DNA of 64,000 nucleotides from positions 58,360,603-58,424,602 of the forward strand of contig NC_092861.1 in the NCBI RefSeq assembly GCF_032062135.1, given 5' to 3'. The translations under genes and the position numbers were made by a program. Under the pieces are notes generated by a model, which saw nothing but the letters and a program-made list of their open reading frames with translations, was not told where the DNA came from and did not search any database. Below are positions 1-13,800 of this stretch, piece after piece. This stretch comes from Pyxicephalus adspersus (taxonomy: Eukaryota > Chordata > Amphibia > Anura > Pyxicephalidae). Each line of letters opens with the position of its first letter. Within the stretch, counting starts at the first letter, position 1.

Positions 1-734
1 AAGGCAATGCATTGAATACATCTGTCAGCACATCAGTCATTCTACCATTATCCATATACTTTGTTCTATTCTAAAATCTAACTTATACTATAACAAAGCA
101 ATATAAAGTTTTCTCACTTTTATTTTTTTTTTTGCTACAATCTCTGAAATATCTTCATACCTTGGAATGCACATCTACATTGCCAATATAGCCCTATAAA
201 GCTGTACTTCCCTATTGCATATCATATGCACCCCCAACAGGTCATATATTTCAGATTTCCCTTGGATAAGGCAGCTGGAATAATTACTGATTTGGAGATA
301 GTCATTAATTCATTTGTGGAATATGGAGCAAAACATGACCTGCTGGGAGTTCCTGGGGAATGGAGCACTATTCTAGAGCAATAAGAATCCTGAGGTTTGC
401 CGGCACTAAAGTAAAACATAAATTGAGACAGGTCTTAGCTTTTAAAGCTGAACCCCATGCATCCAAAAACACTGATTAATTCATTTTTGTATTTATTTAA
501 AGATAATGTATGTTTTTAAACGAAACAAATGTAAGCAGCTACATTTGTCTTTTAAATCCTCAATAATCCCATGTACCTACATTATTACTAGCAGGGACCA
601 ATGCAGGGATCAATGCAGGGAGTCCTAACTTGTTGAAGGTGGGGGGGGGGCAAAAAGTGCAGGTGGTAAACAAAGTTGGAGGTGGCTAATGGTGTATGGC
701 TGGTAGTTTGCCACTCTTACCCCTACCATTTTAA

Positions 735-830
735 ACAAATGAGGGTCTGGGGGGAACACTGAAGTGATTGTGGCAGTAAAAAGTCCATTTGTTGGGGTCA
801 GTAGCAGCAGTAATACCCTTTATTAATTGT
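735..830. repeat. Short block of degenerate minisatellite
   Basis: The text around 796-830 (ttgttggggtcagtagcag, then cagtaataccc) has the same wording as the repeat units in the larger arrays at 39708-40125 and 50715-51030. Only about two units are visible here. It sits just upstream of a MITE fragment. Confidence 0.4.
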
Positions 831-904
831 TCAGGCCAACAAGTGTTAGGGTTAGCAACAACCCCTAGCAAATGCCAAGGTTGGCAATCAAAACCCCCAG
901 AGAG

Positions 905-1055
905 TATTAGGGCAGGGTGATCCAGCAAGCCTGGAATAGATTTGTTAAATATTTTCAGTACCGGACCAGATCTATTCCAGGTTTGCTGGAACACCCAGTT
1001 TCGCTTTGGAAAGTATATCCTCTCCAGCCTTGGAAATGTTTTATAAATCAGGCCT
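905..1055. mobile_element. Palindromic MITE family T, copy T1 (5' truncated)
   Basis: Inverted arms at about 921-940 (ccagcaagcctggaatagat) and 969-988 (atctattccaggtttgctgg) flank a short centre. The right outer arm ends in ctccagccttgga followed by ataaatcaggcct near 1055. The same layout recurs at 9993, 31506, 36070 and 59925. The left outer arm is missing here. It is non-coding. Confidence 0.7.
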
Positions 1056-1078
1056 ATTGTGGCTATTATGTTTTCCCC

Positions 1079-1097
1079 ATTATTATTATTATTATTA
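1079..1097. repeat. (ATT)n microsatellite
   Basis: An uninterrupted run of att units next to MITE T1. Confidence 0.8.
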
Positions 1098-2920
1098 GTG
1101 GTAGCAATAATAATGGTAAGTATATAGACTTGGACCAACAGGAAGAGCACACAAAGATGAAACACCAGAGGACAAGAGAAGAGACATAGGTAGATGTAAA
1201 AGGCTAGAGTTGTCCTTTGCATTAAAGGCTAAAAGGGCCCATTAGCCGAAAATCATACATTTCACATTGTCTTGATTATCTTTTATTATGATATGCAAAT
1301 AAAGTTGCTTTTTTATGAAATTAAATTCTTAAAGTACCTTAAAAATCACATATTTTGGCCTATTTCCCAGTGGAGGTCTTTATTTCTCCAGATAGATGAC
1401 TTGACCCTTCGCCTATTGGCAGTAGAGTCTTCTCCCAAAAATAGGGATCTTGAGCTTTTTGTAAATCCCTCTGTGAGGCCCAGTGACATCACTAAAGGAA
1501 GAGGTTGGAACTCAGATAATAAGATAATCAAATGATGACCAGATAATATGATAAAGATAACAAGATATTTGTTTTTTAGGCATATTTTTTTCCCCCATAA
1601 TTTATTGTTTTGTGCACAGCGGTGTATGCGTTTTAATGTAAGGTCTGTTTGAACCATGAATGTACTGTGTTAAACATTTAAATACATTTGTATTTATAGA
1701 TTGTCCTATTTCATTGCATTTTAAAGTTTGCTAATAATACAAGCACTTTCATATGTTCCACACAAGTGACCTGGTTTCCAGAAGTGCTGTCTCACTGTGT
1801 GCTGTATCGATTTTTATTGCTTTTAACCTGATGCTGATTCATTCTCACACAGTTTCTGTTTTGCCTCTCTTCGGAAGCTTGTGTTTTAAACATTTCTAGT
1901 TATAAACTAAAAGGTATCATTTCGACTGCAATTTATTTAGTTTTCCTAGCTGGTGTGGTACAATAGTTGCTTCTGATTTTCCACTTCCTAATATACCATT
2001 AGGCTGCATTTAGACACTTAGACATGTTACCACAACACAAAGTAACATAAGTAACTAGTTTCTGTGAAGTTTGAATGGCACCACTAGGGCAACACAACTG
2101 GGTTGTAGCATAAGGAGAAGATGGGCCCTTTGTGACATAGAGCATTGTTAGTCCTTCAGAATATAAATGAAAATATTCAGAAACAGACCTTAGATGTATT
2201 ATATCCAAAACATCTGGTATTTATGTCTTATGTACTGGAGATATCCTTGACTCTCTATATTTTAGTATTTTTCATTTCTTACAAATTCATTCAAAGTCAA
2301 ACACTTCATCCTAATTAATGAGGAGAACCTTGTATTTTTGTATCATCATTTCCTGGGTCTTCCTTGGCAATAGCTTGTCTCTACATGTATTCCCAGCAGG
2401 AAATGCTCATGCAGGAGCCTGCCCCACTATAGTCTTGATTATGGGCAGGTGAAAACCACAGGAGATACAACTCATAAAAGCTCTTACAATCTGTCACCCA
2501 TAGTTTGGACTTTGGTTGCTGATTGAAAAGTGCAGATAATCCTGGCTCAGATGAGCTAAAAATCTCTTAACCTCTTCTGTTTCATTGTCAACAGATCTAT
2601 AAAAGTACATTGCTTAGACCAAAGTTGAGAAATATATTGTAGGCCTTATGATTGATAGAAGTCACAAAAATAGAATCACAAGAGTATATAATGTGTAGTA
2701 TATAAGCAGCAGTATGAAGAAAAGAGTTTATGGGTTACAACACCAAAGGGTTACAAGAGCACAAAGTCTTCATTCTAGCATGAATTTTTTTTGTGACATT
2801 TAGTGTCATTGTAAACAAAATAAGTGATTGGGGACTACCGTGTCCTGGCAGAAACTAATTTTATTATTACCATCAATTAAAAAGTAAACAGTGTAATCTA
2901 TGCATGTTGTCAACCACACT

Positions 2921-3256
2921 AAAGCTGCCGTACACACGTCAGATTTTTCTCGCCCGATAATCGGCATCGGCCAGATATCGGGCGAGAATCTGGCGTGTGT
3001 ACAGTTGGCGTCGTTCATCGTCCGTGGATCCATCCTGGCGGATCCACGAACGATGAACGACAAGCGATCCTAATGCAAGGGAAGGGGGAGAGCGCGCAGC
3101 AGGGTGCCGCTCCGTCGTTCTCCCCCTCCCCTCTGCATAGAGCAGAACGGTGCTGTATGTACAGCACCGTTCATGCATCATGTAGTCCTTTGTCGTTGGA
3201 AAGGATTGTGAAAGATCCTTTCCAACGACAAAAATTGCAAGTGTGTACGCAGCTTT
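2921..3256. mobile_element. Multi-hairpin MITE, copy A (longest)
   Basis: Terminal inverted repeats are aaagctgccgtacacac (2921-2937) and gtgtgtacgcagcttt (3241-3256). Inside is a chain of five palindromes: arms 2942-2958/2977-2990; arms 3010-3031/3040-3061; an imperfect purine/pyrimidine pair near 3077-3094 and 3118-3136; a 13-bp perfect pair 3145-3157/3160-3172; and an 18-bp perfect pair 3189-3206/3214-3231. There is no coding potential, and ORFs here are by-products of the palindromes. Shorter relatives lie at 50068 and 63369. The target duplication could not be fixed. Confidence 0.85.
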
Positions 3257-4630
3257 AAACTCCACTTTATTGACAGGATGACCTTTATTTTTGTGACCAC
3301 TAGCCAGTCTTTTACCAATGCCACAAAGTCTTATAGTGATTGGTTTATTTTATATATTAGTATGAATAATGAACAGTCAGCGTGGTACGAATACCAGAAT
3401 TCTGTTACAAGTTGATACATTTCATGAAAGAGATACTGAAAAAAATGGTATTAAAATGGCAAAGTATTGCCAAAGTATTTTCTTAAAAGGCTGCTTCACC
3501 TTTTAGGGAAGACAAGCAGAAATAGAGTAGAAAGAAGGGTCAAATAATATCTAAGTTTCTTAAAAGAGTGGGGGAAAAGAACAGATTTAAAGATGAGTCT
3601 TAATTATATAATCATGGGATTATCACAAGCTCAGTTGGTGCTAAAATATGCAAATGAAGGTTTTATTATCAGACTCGGTGTGAAGTGCAGTATTATTACT
3701 TATTGCAAGAAAAATGCATGCTGTGGTTGGCTTCTCATTGAGACCAATGATGTACTTATAAAGCACTAGTTTTGTATTTATCTCATGTCAGAAATGTATT
3801 CAAATCTTTTTCACATATGTATTTGCATTTTTATAAAACTGTCCAGAATTTCACTAGTCTGACAGTATGTCATTATTTAAAATGTTAGAAGTTTGTATAG
3901 ATTTGAACCTCCCTAATATTCACACACATATTCATCATTATGCATATGTCTCATTTTACATCCCATGTGTTCTGTATGGTAATATTTATTGATAGATTGG
4001 TATGTACCACACAGAACAACTGTTTTAATAATTGCTTTTTTATGTTTATGTTGGAGGGATTTGGTCCTCTCTGCACAGCTTCTATGGAAATATCTACTGG
4101 GTTCCAAGAGCTGCAGAGTACAGCTAAAAGTCAAATTGAATCAGATTTTAAAATCCATGTTATGGACAAGCTTGATCAGTTGTAAAAGAAACTAAGGAGA
4201 CACTAATTAAACACTGAAATTCAGTGCTGTTTGGATGTGCACAAAAGCAATGATTGTGCTAATATATACAGTGTATCTAAAGCCAGAACCTTTTCTGTTT
4301 TAGTGTGGATAGAGTTGGGAGAAGTTATCAAAGCCTGGCAAGTTTTTCTACTTACTGTATGTTTTTAGTTTGAGATGAAGATTTTCCCCACATCATCATA
4401 AAGTGAAGCCAGTGAGAGCTGATGTTTAGGAGATTTACTCCATGATCTCAATAAATTCCATAATTTTACATCAAGAATTACAAAAAATAAATACATAGTA
4501 GACATTAGTACACAAAACTATCATATATATTACTATTTTTTCATATGTATTTATATCACAATTATTTATCATATTATAACATGATATGTAGCATGACAAA
4601 CGTTTCCTGTTTTTTTCTTCTCTTCTGTAG

Positions 4631-4823
4631 GCCAACATTTCGTTACTTTACTTGGTATACCTGTATCCTTGGGATTTTGGGATGTGTCATCATGATGTTC
4701 CTTATCAACGCCATCTATGCCTCTGCCAGCATAGTCTTCATGTTAATCCTCCTCCTGTGCCTGCATTATATGTCTCCAAGCCACAGTTGGGGCTATATCT
4801 CCCAAGCCCTCATCTTCCACCAG
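4631..4823 (+). CDS. slc12a9: slc12a9 exon: last two transmembrane helices
   Basis: The acceptor is a long pyrimidine tract ending tctgtag at 4630. The exon begins with the last base of a split codon, then 64 whole codons, and ends CAG before gtgagt at 4824. Two hydrophobic stretches, about codons 7-24 and 28-46, are the final membrane helices. After them the chain leaves the membrane ([13 protein letters not shown]). The upstream in-frame ATG at 4545 is intronic and is not used. Confidence 0.93.
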
Positions 4824-7800
4824 GTGAGTTAATATGTTATCTATACTTTTGTATGTATGTGCATTTTTATCATTTTCACTTTACAGCATTAAAGTCATGA
4901 GAATTCTACAGGAAGAAATTTAATGATGAACACAGTCCTATGTTCAGAAACTCGAAGAAGGGTGAACCCACAGACTGTGGTTGGTTATGCAGTGTACTAG
5001 AAGGTATTTATTTTATTTAAATTGATAAAGACTATTTATCATATATTTGAACATTTTTGAAATCTTGTGGCCTCTCAAATCCTATCTTTATCATTTTAAA
5101 TAAAATAAGTGCATATGTTATTTTAGGGATGAGGCACATTAAAAAATTTGCTGGAGGATATCTATTTGTTTCTACAAATTTACTACAAGGTGCATGATTT
5201 GGGCCTATTGTGACTAGTGTGTCCAGTCTAAAAGTGGATTTGTGTTTCTTCAGACAAAAGTTTCCAATTTAAGTTTCACAAAGTTGTAAAGATAATATCA
5301 AAACATGTAAAAAAAACCTTGTTTAAGCTTCCCTATGTCATATTATAGGAAAACATTCCCTCCCACAGATTATACTATTTGTCATTCTAGGATTAAGCTA
5401 CATACACACAGTCCAATTTAGTCCATAAAGGCCACAAACAAGCCAGAATTTTCATATAAGAAACACACCTTACTAAACATACAGCTGTCTATAGGAAAAA
5501 TACTTATACAAGTGTGCAGATCCTGGTACTTGAGCAATGGATTTAAACAGCCACAATTTATAGTATGCACTCCCTACATTGTTTTGTATGTTTACACCAA
5601 GGTACTGGCTGTTTTGTGGACCTCACCTTGTTAGTTTACATATAAGCCATATGATTTATTTACAATGTGTGCAATACTATCACTGATGTCACTGTAAATA
5701 TTTAATTGTCTGTTTTTATGATCCCAGAATTTGGAGCCATACCAATCTATCCGCATTCTTTAATTCCCATTGAAATATGGGGTATGGTACACAAAATAGA
5801 CAGCTATACTGTGCAGTTACAATGCTGTATGGAAGTCCCAGTATAAACTGTACATTGTATGTGCCTTTAAAAATGGGGCTGTCAATAGCTGGAAAAGGCT
5901 TTAATGTGGGGTAATTGTATCATGCTGGAGAAAATTCAGAAATGTGAAATCTGTTCTGAAAACCATACAGTCCAGATTGCAGGCTATCAGCCAAGCCATT
6001 GAAAAATTCCTCCGGCAATGTAATGAAACTTTGTGCATTTCAAAAGGCATGTTTTATTTTATACTATAGAGAGCATATAAATAATGTATTACATAATATG
6101 AATTCTAATCGGATGTATTTACTTGTACATTAACATTCTTTACAACCTATATAGTTAAGTATGGGTACAGTAATAGAATTTTTTAGTGAAATATTGTGCA
6201 TTTATGTAGTGTCTGCAGAATTCCATCAGGAATTCCATCTTCTCTTTCCTATGCAACTGATGGTGGAGTCTCATTGTGCAGACACAAAGCCCACCACCTG
6301 TTTCATCTCCGTAGTAAAATCACCCGCATTAGTCTCTAATGTAATATTATTACTGGGCTCACTTATCTTTTCATAGCTGCCTCTCTGTTTAATACAAAGC
6401 TTTTGACACATACCAGGGAGAATGCTGTTTTTTTACATACCTCGTTAGCTGTCCATTTATTCTGTTATTCATTGTTCTGTGTTTCCTTGTTAACTCTTCT
6501 TCAGTCACTACGTAATGCCCATCTAAGCCATGACACTGAGAAGAAAGAATGAAAAGCCTTCTAACACAACAGTATCATTATTTTTAAATAATTTCAATTT
6601 AAAATAAGTTCTATTGAATTGAAGAAATATTAAAAACTATGTGAGAGAAAGCACTTGTGTTAGATCAGGGGAGAAAATGCTTGAGCTTGAGCAGCTTGAG
6701 CAGCTTGAGCAGCCAGCTCACCTACAACATTTTACATTGTTTTTTGTAAATTAAACCCCTGCTCTATTACTACATTTCTTATATATTCAAGGAGTTTAGT
6801 TAAACTTGGTCATCAGGACTGGCACAAGCAGACTCTGTGTGCATCTGGCTTATTCCCTTTATTAACAGTCAAAGTTTACAGCTTAGTGATTGATATTGTT
6901 AGAAAAAAATGTTCAATGCCAGGGAATTAAATCATCTTGAAAAGGGTGAAAGTTTTTTTTATTTATAACTGACATCCAGGGAGCAGTTTTTATTTATGTT
7001 TCCTTCATCACTGTGATAAATTAATCCGATTTATTTGCTCTCTAACCCTGTTAGACAGGTAATTAAAAGCGGGCTGGAGTGCTTAACAGCCAGTAAGGTG
7101 AAATCAAACAGATAAGGACTGGGATTAACACCCCCAGCATCTTATAATCAGAAGCTGTTATATGGGGAGTGTTAGTACAGTACAATAATACATGTGGACC
7201 TGTAAAGCTTATGACAGTGCTTTACCTTGATAATTTAATTCCATTATTGCTACCCCTAACCTACCACAAGACAGATTTCTCTGTCTGTCCCTAGTTCTTT
7301 TTTTACATGAAAAAAGTGCTAATATTATTAATAATTCAGTGGCATTCAGAGTTCATTAGAGAGGCCCTCCATTAAACTTTGAACTTTGTTTCTGGTTTTT
7401 AATGGAGGAAGGATCAGAACAGAAAGTCATTTTTTGTTTTTGTCTTTATCCTTACAGGAGGGATTTTGTCACTTTTACTGCTGGCAGCTATAGGTCTCCT
7501 TAACTATTCCCTTCAACCTTCCATCCGTCCAGACAAAAAAAAAAAATGACCTAAACAAGTAAATTATCAAACCAAATGTTATCCTAAACCAATAGCCATA
7601 ACTGTGTGCCATTTTGTGCTGTGAGAACCCAACCAGGTCAGACAGGCCTTCAACCAGTCCATGTTCTCATAGGGCCCAAAAACTAACAAGTGTCACTTGG
7701 CAAAGCTTGCTGGCTGACAAATAAGTGAAAATAAATCTCACCCAACACCTACTAGAACTGGCATCTCTATTAAACGATATTCCCATTAAATCTGGGTGAC

Positions 7801-10800
7801 AATTGTAAGAGTTTATATTTGCCTTTAATTTCTGTCCAAGTGAATCTTCCCAACAGATGCACAGAGCAAAAAAAAAAATGACGTATGTTTTAACCCTTTT
7901 CTCTCTTTTTAATATTATAGAAAAAGTTGGCATTGTACTTTTAGCACGGGAAAGAGCCATGTCTTGTGGCTTTTTGCTGATTTGCTGATGAACCTGCAAG
8001 CTGTCAATAAATACAGTTATTATTTTGTAACTCTTCTTGTGTGAATAATAGATGGCACTAACGTTTAATGGAAAGCTAAATTATTGTTTTGCTTAGTCGA
8101 CCTCTTAAGATTATGGCTTTAAAGCACACACAAAGCATATTAAACTAATGTCTGGATAGGAATCTTATAACAAACACAAAATGCTGACTATGTGTTGCTG
8201 ACTTGCCTAAACCCCTATTTTTAACACGTCTTTCTGATGTTATCATTATTATAAAGGAGAACAAAAAAGCCACAACAGTGTATATTAGGTAAATTAAGTA
8301 AACTAGGACCTAATAAAAATAAAAGTCTACATTGCACAGACGAGTAAACAGAAATAGACATTTACCATCAAAAGCGAAAAAAATGAGAAAGAAACTTAAT
8401 GAGAAACTTAATTAATGAGTCCAAACCCAGGTTGTTCCACTACTGAAAACTTGTAAAAAATGAGTGGTGATTGTTATGTATGTTCTAATCAGTATAAATC
8501 AATATAAATATTGGAAGGTCTTCATGAATGTTTGAGCATGGTAGGTGTGTTTCCTAGACAAATCATAGGGTTCCTATGTGCAGCTAGCATATAGTAACCT
8601 TTTGTATACCAGATGTGCATGTGCATAATGGCAATGGCATGGGTGAGACATAGAATAAAGGAGTTTTGCATTTCAACTTTTGGTGTGGTTGTTCATTTTT
8701 CTGCATGTTAGGTCTGGTGTTGTTTTCCTGCTTTTGCCATGTTCAATGTTGTTAATGGGAAGATCAGTGTAATGTACAATGTAATCGTTTTCACTTTCAA
8801 GTAGGGTTCATGGTTTGGGTTATAATTTTAAGTTTTAACAAAGAAGAATTAGGTACAAATCCAAGATGAAATACAGAAAGTTATGTTTATTGATTGCTGA
8901 TATTATATCACTCTGTTGATGTTCTTCTGTGTCTAGGTAAGGAAGTATCTACTCATGCTGGATGTACGAAAGGAACATGTCAAGTTCTGGCGTCCACAGA
9001 TTCTGCTACTGGTCTCTAATCCAGAGAAACATAAAAATCTCATCACCTTTGCAAATGATCTGAAGAAAAGTGGCCTTTTTGTGTTGGGCCATGTAAGACT
9101 AGAAGAGTTAGGTATGTACATTACAAAGGCAAAAAATACACTTTGAGTAAAGCTGAACTCCAGGATAAGAAAATATTGTCCAAGACCACAAGTTATGTGT
9201 ATTCATTTTATTCTTTATCTTTGTAAAAGTTAAGAAACATGAGGTGGTCAATAGTACAGAAAAAAAGATCCATTACATAAATCAAAGAAACACAAGCTCC
9301 ATAATAAAAGAGAGCACTAAGATGTATCAGCATACTCGGGCATAGGTCCATCGATAATGAGATATAAGTAAGTATTTGAAGATACATGCCAAGAAATACA
9401 TCCAGAATGGTAGAAAGCCTGATGTAGAAATTAAGTCTGCAAAACCTTAAAAGGGAATATAAAATAGAGGGAACAGAGAAATGAAAATGTGGGAATGGGG
9501 TAGTCAAAAGAAAGAAAATACCAACAACAAGAAGATTAAATAGAAAACAAGTATTTTCGGGCAAAAGAGTTTTATTTTCTGTAGAGAAAAGACATCAATA
9601 TGAGTCATGTGTATTCTTACTGGAATACTCATGAACTGGTCTTCCTCTTTGGTGGGGGTGACTTCTTTGGAGGTCCTCCCCACAGCTCTGATATCTGCAC
9701 ACCCTATGTGTAGCACAGTGATTATATCACCACTGCGGCAATATATTTATTATATATTCTATCTTAATATATTTAAGATTTTTTTTACGTGTGTTTAGAG
9801 TTTATCTTTAACAATCTACCCAGAATTACTTTTACATATTGTAGCCATAATGGCAAACTTTCAACAATTTCAGATTGCTATTACTTTTTGTCAGTCTGTT
9901 TTGTTCCTAAAGTTAGGTTTTGTATGTTGCTGTGACACTGATACCACCTGAGGTTGCATATTATATACTGTTCATAAAGCAGAACATTCTTTGGGCCTGA
10001 TTTATGAAAGCTCTTCAAGGCTGGAGGGAATACATTTTTGGAAGTGAAGCTAGGTGATCCAGAAAACATGGAATAGATTTTTAAAGCTCATTTGCTTTTT
10101 GCTAGCATATGCTTTGAATCCTAGACCGGATCCATTCCAGGTTTGCTGGATCACCCAATTTCACTGATGAAAGTGTATTCTCTCCAGCCTTGGAGAGCTT
10201 TCATAAATCAGGGCTTTGACTTAACCCCATTTACCACACATCCGGTTTACAGCCATGCTCATCTCTGGCCAAAATCTCAGTGGTGCCCAGACCTCATACA
10301 AGGCTGAACATTTCTTTTCCCTGCCTCATAATCTGCTTAATAATGGTGGGTCACTGATGGCAGTGATGGCAGTGATAGCAGAGCACACAGTGGTCATGAA
10401 ATCCAAAGCCTGAGCAGGAAGCAACATAGCAATAGCCTAAAATGTATTACATGGCAAGCCTCTCTTTCACCTGGTTTTAACAATTATATCTGAAGGTTTT
10501 ATATAGTGAATGAGAGAATATCAGGTGTGGTATAGAGTTGCACTATTGGGAGATCATCATCCTAACTAGTATATAAATACAGGTAGTCCCCAAGTTATGG
10601 ACATCTGACATACAGACGACTCCTAGATACGACCAGGGCTTCCCTGCCCGCTCCTGTGCAGGGTGGAGGCTGGATGGGGCGGAGGGGAGTGATTTGCATG
10701 ACTTGCAGAAGAAATCTTTTGCTAAACACAGCTGAGGTTGTGGGTGGTCTTAAGGACTGATCCCTTCTGCAACATCTTGTAACTCTTTAATGACCAAGAC

Positions 10801-13800
10801 AAACTCTGCAGTTGTTTGTTTTTGCATATTAAAGCACAGCTTGTGCCAGAAGTTAATGAATGTCTAGGCTCCATAAATATTTTTTTTCATGCTTTGTTTG
10901 TGATTAACTCACAGTGAGGATTTTATACAGTAACTGACACCATGCTTTCTAATGATATGTTAGGACAAATATCTGCCCCTTGCATTTATTAAAATAATCT
11001 ACCTGTTCCGACTTACATACAAATTCAACAAACCTACAGTCCTTATCTCTTATGTAACCCGGGGACTACCTGTACAGTTTTTGGACTCTCAAACTGTCAG
11101 ATATGCAATANNNNNNNNNNNNNNNNNNNNNNNNNNNNNNNNNNNNNNNNNNNNNNNNNNNNNNNNNNNNNNNNNNNNNNNNNNNNNNNNNNNNNNNNNN
11201 NNNNNNNNNNNNNNNNNNNNNNNNNNNNNNNNNNNNNNNNNNNNNNNNNNNNNNNNNNNNNNNNNNNNNNNNNNNNNNNNNNNNNNNNNNNNNNNNNNNN
11301 NNNNNNNNNNNNNNNNNNNNNNNNNNNNNNNNNNNNNNNNNNNNNNNNNNNNNNNNNNNNNNNNNNNNNNNNNNNNNNNNNNNNNNNNNNNNNNNNNNNN
11401 NNNNNNNNNNNNNNNNNNNNNNNNNNNNNNNNNNNNNNNNNNNNNNNNNNNNNNNNNNNNNNNNNNNNNNNNNNNNNNNNNNNNNNNNNNNNNNNNNNNN
11501 NNNNNNNNNNNNNNNNNNNNNNNNNNNNNNNNNNNNNNNNNNNNNNNNNNNNNNNNNNNNNNNNNNNNNNNNNNNNNNNNNNNNNNNNNNNNNNNNNNNN
11601 NNNNNNNNNNNNNNNNNNNNNNNNNNNNNNNNNNNNNNNNNNNNNNNNNNNNNNNNNNNNNNNNNNNNNNNNNNNNNNNNNNNNNNNNNNNNNNNNNNNN
11701 NNNNNNNNNNNNNNNNNNNNNNNNNNNNNNNNNNNNNNNNNNNNNNNNNNNNNNNNNNNNNNNNNNNNNNNNNNNNNNNNNNNNNNNNNNNNNNNNNNNN
11801 NNNNNNNNNNNNNNNNNNNNNNNNNNNNNNNNNNNNNNNNNNNNNNNNNNNNNNNNNNNNNNNNNNNNNNNNNNNNNNNNNNNNNNNNNNNNNNNATAAT
11901 AAAAGCTGCAGCTATATGCAAAGAGTGGTGTTTGTTGTATAGTTGTCTTTAATTTGGACATACCTCATTTCTGATTATGAGAATTAAAAGACGTTCTGAT
12001 TTCCCAAGTTGCTATAGCGACCTTGTAAGGTAGACACTGAGATCTAAGGTTAATAAGAGGCATAATTTGAATGGAACAATAAATGGGCAAATTGTATTTC
12101 ATAAAGTGCTTTTCATTTTGCAATCATACTTAGGTTGTCATTAGGCATTGCACACACTTTAAGCAAGCATTAAAAACTTGAGTTTTGATAGAGCGCAATC
12201 ACAAGACCCCTCACATAGTGTACAGCACAGAGCATGGCTCCTTCTGTAAACGTTTAATATATATATGTATATTGCAGAGATAACAGATGACGTGCTTATA
12301 GAAGCTGAATATACATATTTATTTATTAAATATAATTATATTAAAAAACATTTTCCTTCATTATTATCTCTAAAATATTAGGAAGATTGGAGCAGAGCGC
12401 TAAATATACACTTTGCAAACTTTATACACTATCATGGTATTTTAACTGATTTTAAAGCTATTCTGCTATTTTCAAACATCTTTTGCTAATGTAGTGAAGA
12501 AAAAAAAATGACAGCTTCAACAATTAGGTTATGCAAAGAATATAATTTACATTTTTTTTTTTGTTGCAGTAAAATTTTAAATTCATACATTTTTTTTTGT
12601 ATGCAATATCTAAATCCACTTGTAATAACTCACTAGCTTCTACAGTCTCTACCCTTTTATTCTATGTTTTCTGTACTTTATATTATTCCCTGTGAATAGA
12701 AGCAGTTACTATGTGTATGACTTCTGGTACTTTGTTATTTTGTAGATGTGTTGCCTTCTGACCCTCTGCAGACAAGGACAGACTCCTGGCTCAAGCTTGT
12801 CGATGAACTTAACATCAAGGCTTTTGTTAATTTAACACTGTCAGACTCTGTTCGGTATGGGGCCCAGCAACTGCTCTTTATCTCTGGATTAGGTAAGGGT
12901 ATATATAAAAAATCTCTTTCAGTCAGTTTCAGCTGACTACATACACCTGGAAAAACCTGTGACTTTTACTGGCTTCTATGTTCTGGATAGCAAAGCCCTT
13001 CTGGGAGCATTAATACCTCAATCACTGTCCAAAACTTAGTGGGGCAAAGCAGTATAAACTACAGATTAAGTTCATAAATGGCAAACAAATTAAAAAGTTG
13101 GATTGGAATGCAGAGGACAGAATTTTAAGTATAAGACTAAGTAATTGGGTGGATTCTTTTTATAATCTGTAAGCATGCACAGTATACATGTTCTTTATGA
13201 ACCACTTACCTCCTACTGTGACATACATAACAATCCAATTTTTTCAATGTTGCCATAACATCCTCAAACTTTTTTTTATTAACAAGTACCACTATATGGT
13301 AATGGTAAATAAGAAACACATCGTTCATGTGCAAGAACTGGAAAATAAAAACATGTAACAAAGCAAACAAAGATAACTCACAGAAAATTAATGGAGTCTA
13401 TTTATAAAGCAGTGACTCTGACATTCACTGAAGCATGCCCTAGTGGAGAATCAATTACTGCCATTGAAACGTGGACCTAGAATATTCTTCAACAGGGAAG
13501 TCAAATTTACTGCTTTATAAAAAGACCCCAATGTTGAATAATTGATAAAAAAACATATTTGAAAACATTGTTATGAGGTTTCTCTTTGGATAATGCCACT
13601 CTGCTGATATCAGTGTGCCATATATACATAAATATATAAATTATATGTAAATAAACCAGGAACTAAATTTAAGATATATGCAATACTTTTAAATATTTTC
13701 CAGACACTGATGATAGTTAATAAAAATAAGGGGGGCAATAAAAGTATCAGCAGGTCTTTAGATATTTGCTGACATTTTTTTTAATCCAAAAAAATGGAGA

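Larger units (their letters stand above)
1..4630. other. Intron or 5' side of SLC12A9; no exon recognised
   Basis: This stretch precedes the first recognised SLC12A9 exon and ends in a polypyrimidine tract plus AG at 4629-4630. I looked for the preceding family segment, which should end in a split arginine codon, and did not find it, so the upstream exons probably lie outside the window. It contains a short minisatellite-like piece (735-830), a truncated palindromic MITE (905-1055), an ATT run (1079-1097) and a multi-hairpin MITE (2921-3256). Nothing else is recognisable. Confidence 0.6.
9112..12745 (+). other. slc12a9 intron with transposons and an assembly gap
   Basis: Donor gtatgt, acceptor ttattttgtag. 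It contains an A/purine-rich stretch (about 9190-9560) that may be a LINE 3' end on the minus strand (weak), a full MITE T2 (9993-10214), a Tigger-like element (10580-11072) and the gap 11111-11895. The flanking exons join perfectly, so no exon is expected to be missing in the gap. Confidence 0.75.

Noticed and set aside
731..1222. 163-codon minus-strand ORF
   Set aside because: It crosses a minisatellite piece, a MITE and an ATT run (poly-Asn), and has no protein character.
2939..3265. 108-codon minus-strand and 87-codon plus-strand ORFs
   Set aside because: They lie inside the multi-hairpin MITE; palindromic GC-rich arms keep both strands open by chance.
3940..4195. Possible upstream SLC12A9 exon near 3940-4195
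   Set aside because: The translated text does not resemble the family segment expected before PTFRYF, and no donor site in the right phase was found.
5394..5460. Sequence taagctacatacacacagtc resembling the end of the multi-hairpin MITE
   Set aside because: No matching right end or hairpins follow, so it could be a chance match or a solo end. Not called.
11081..11961. Long ORFs on both strands at 11081-11961
   Set aside because: They are open only because they run through the 785-base N gap.
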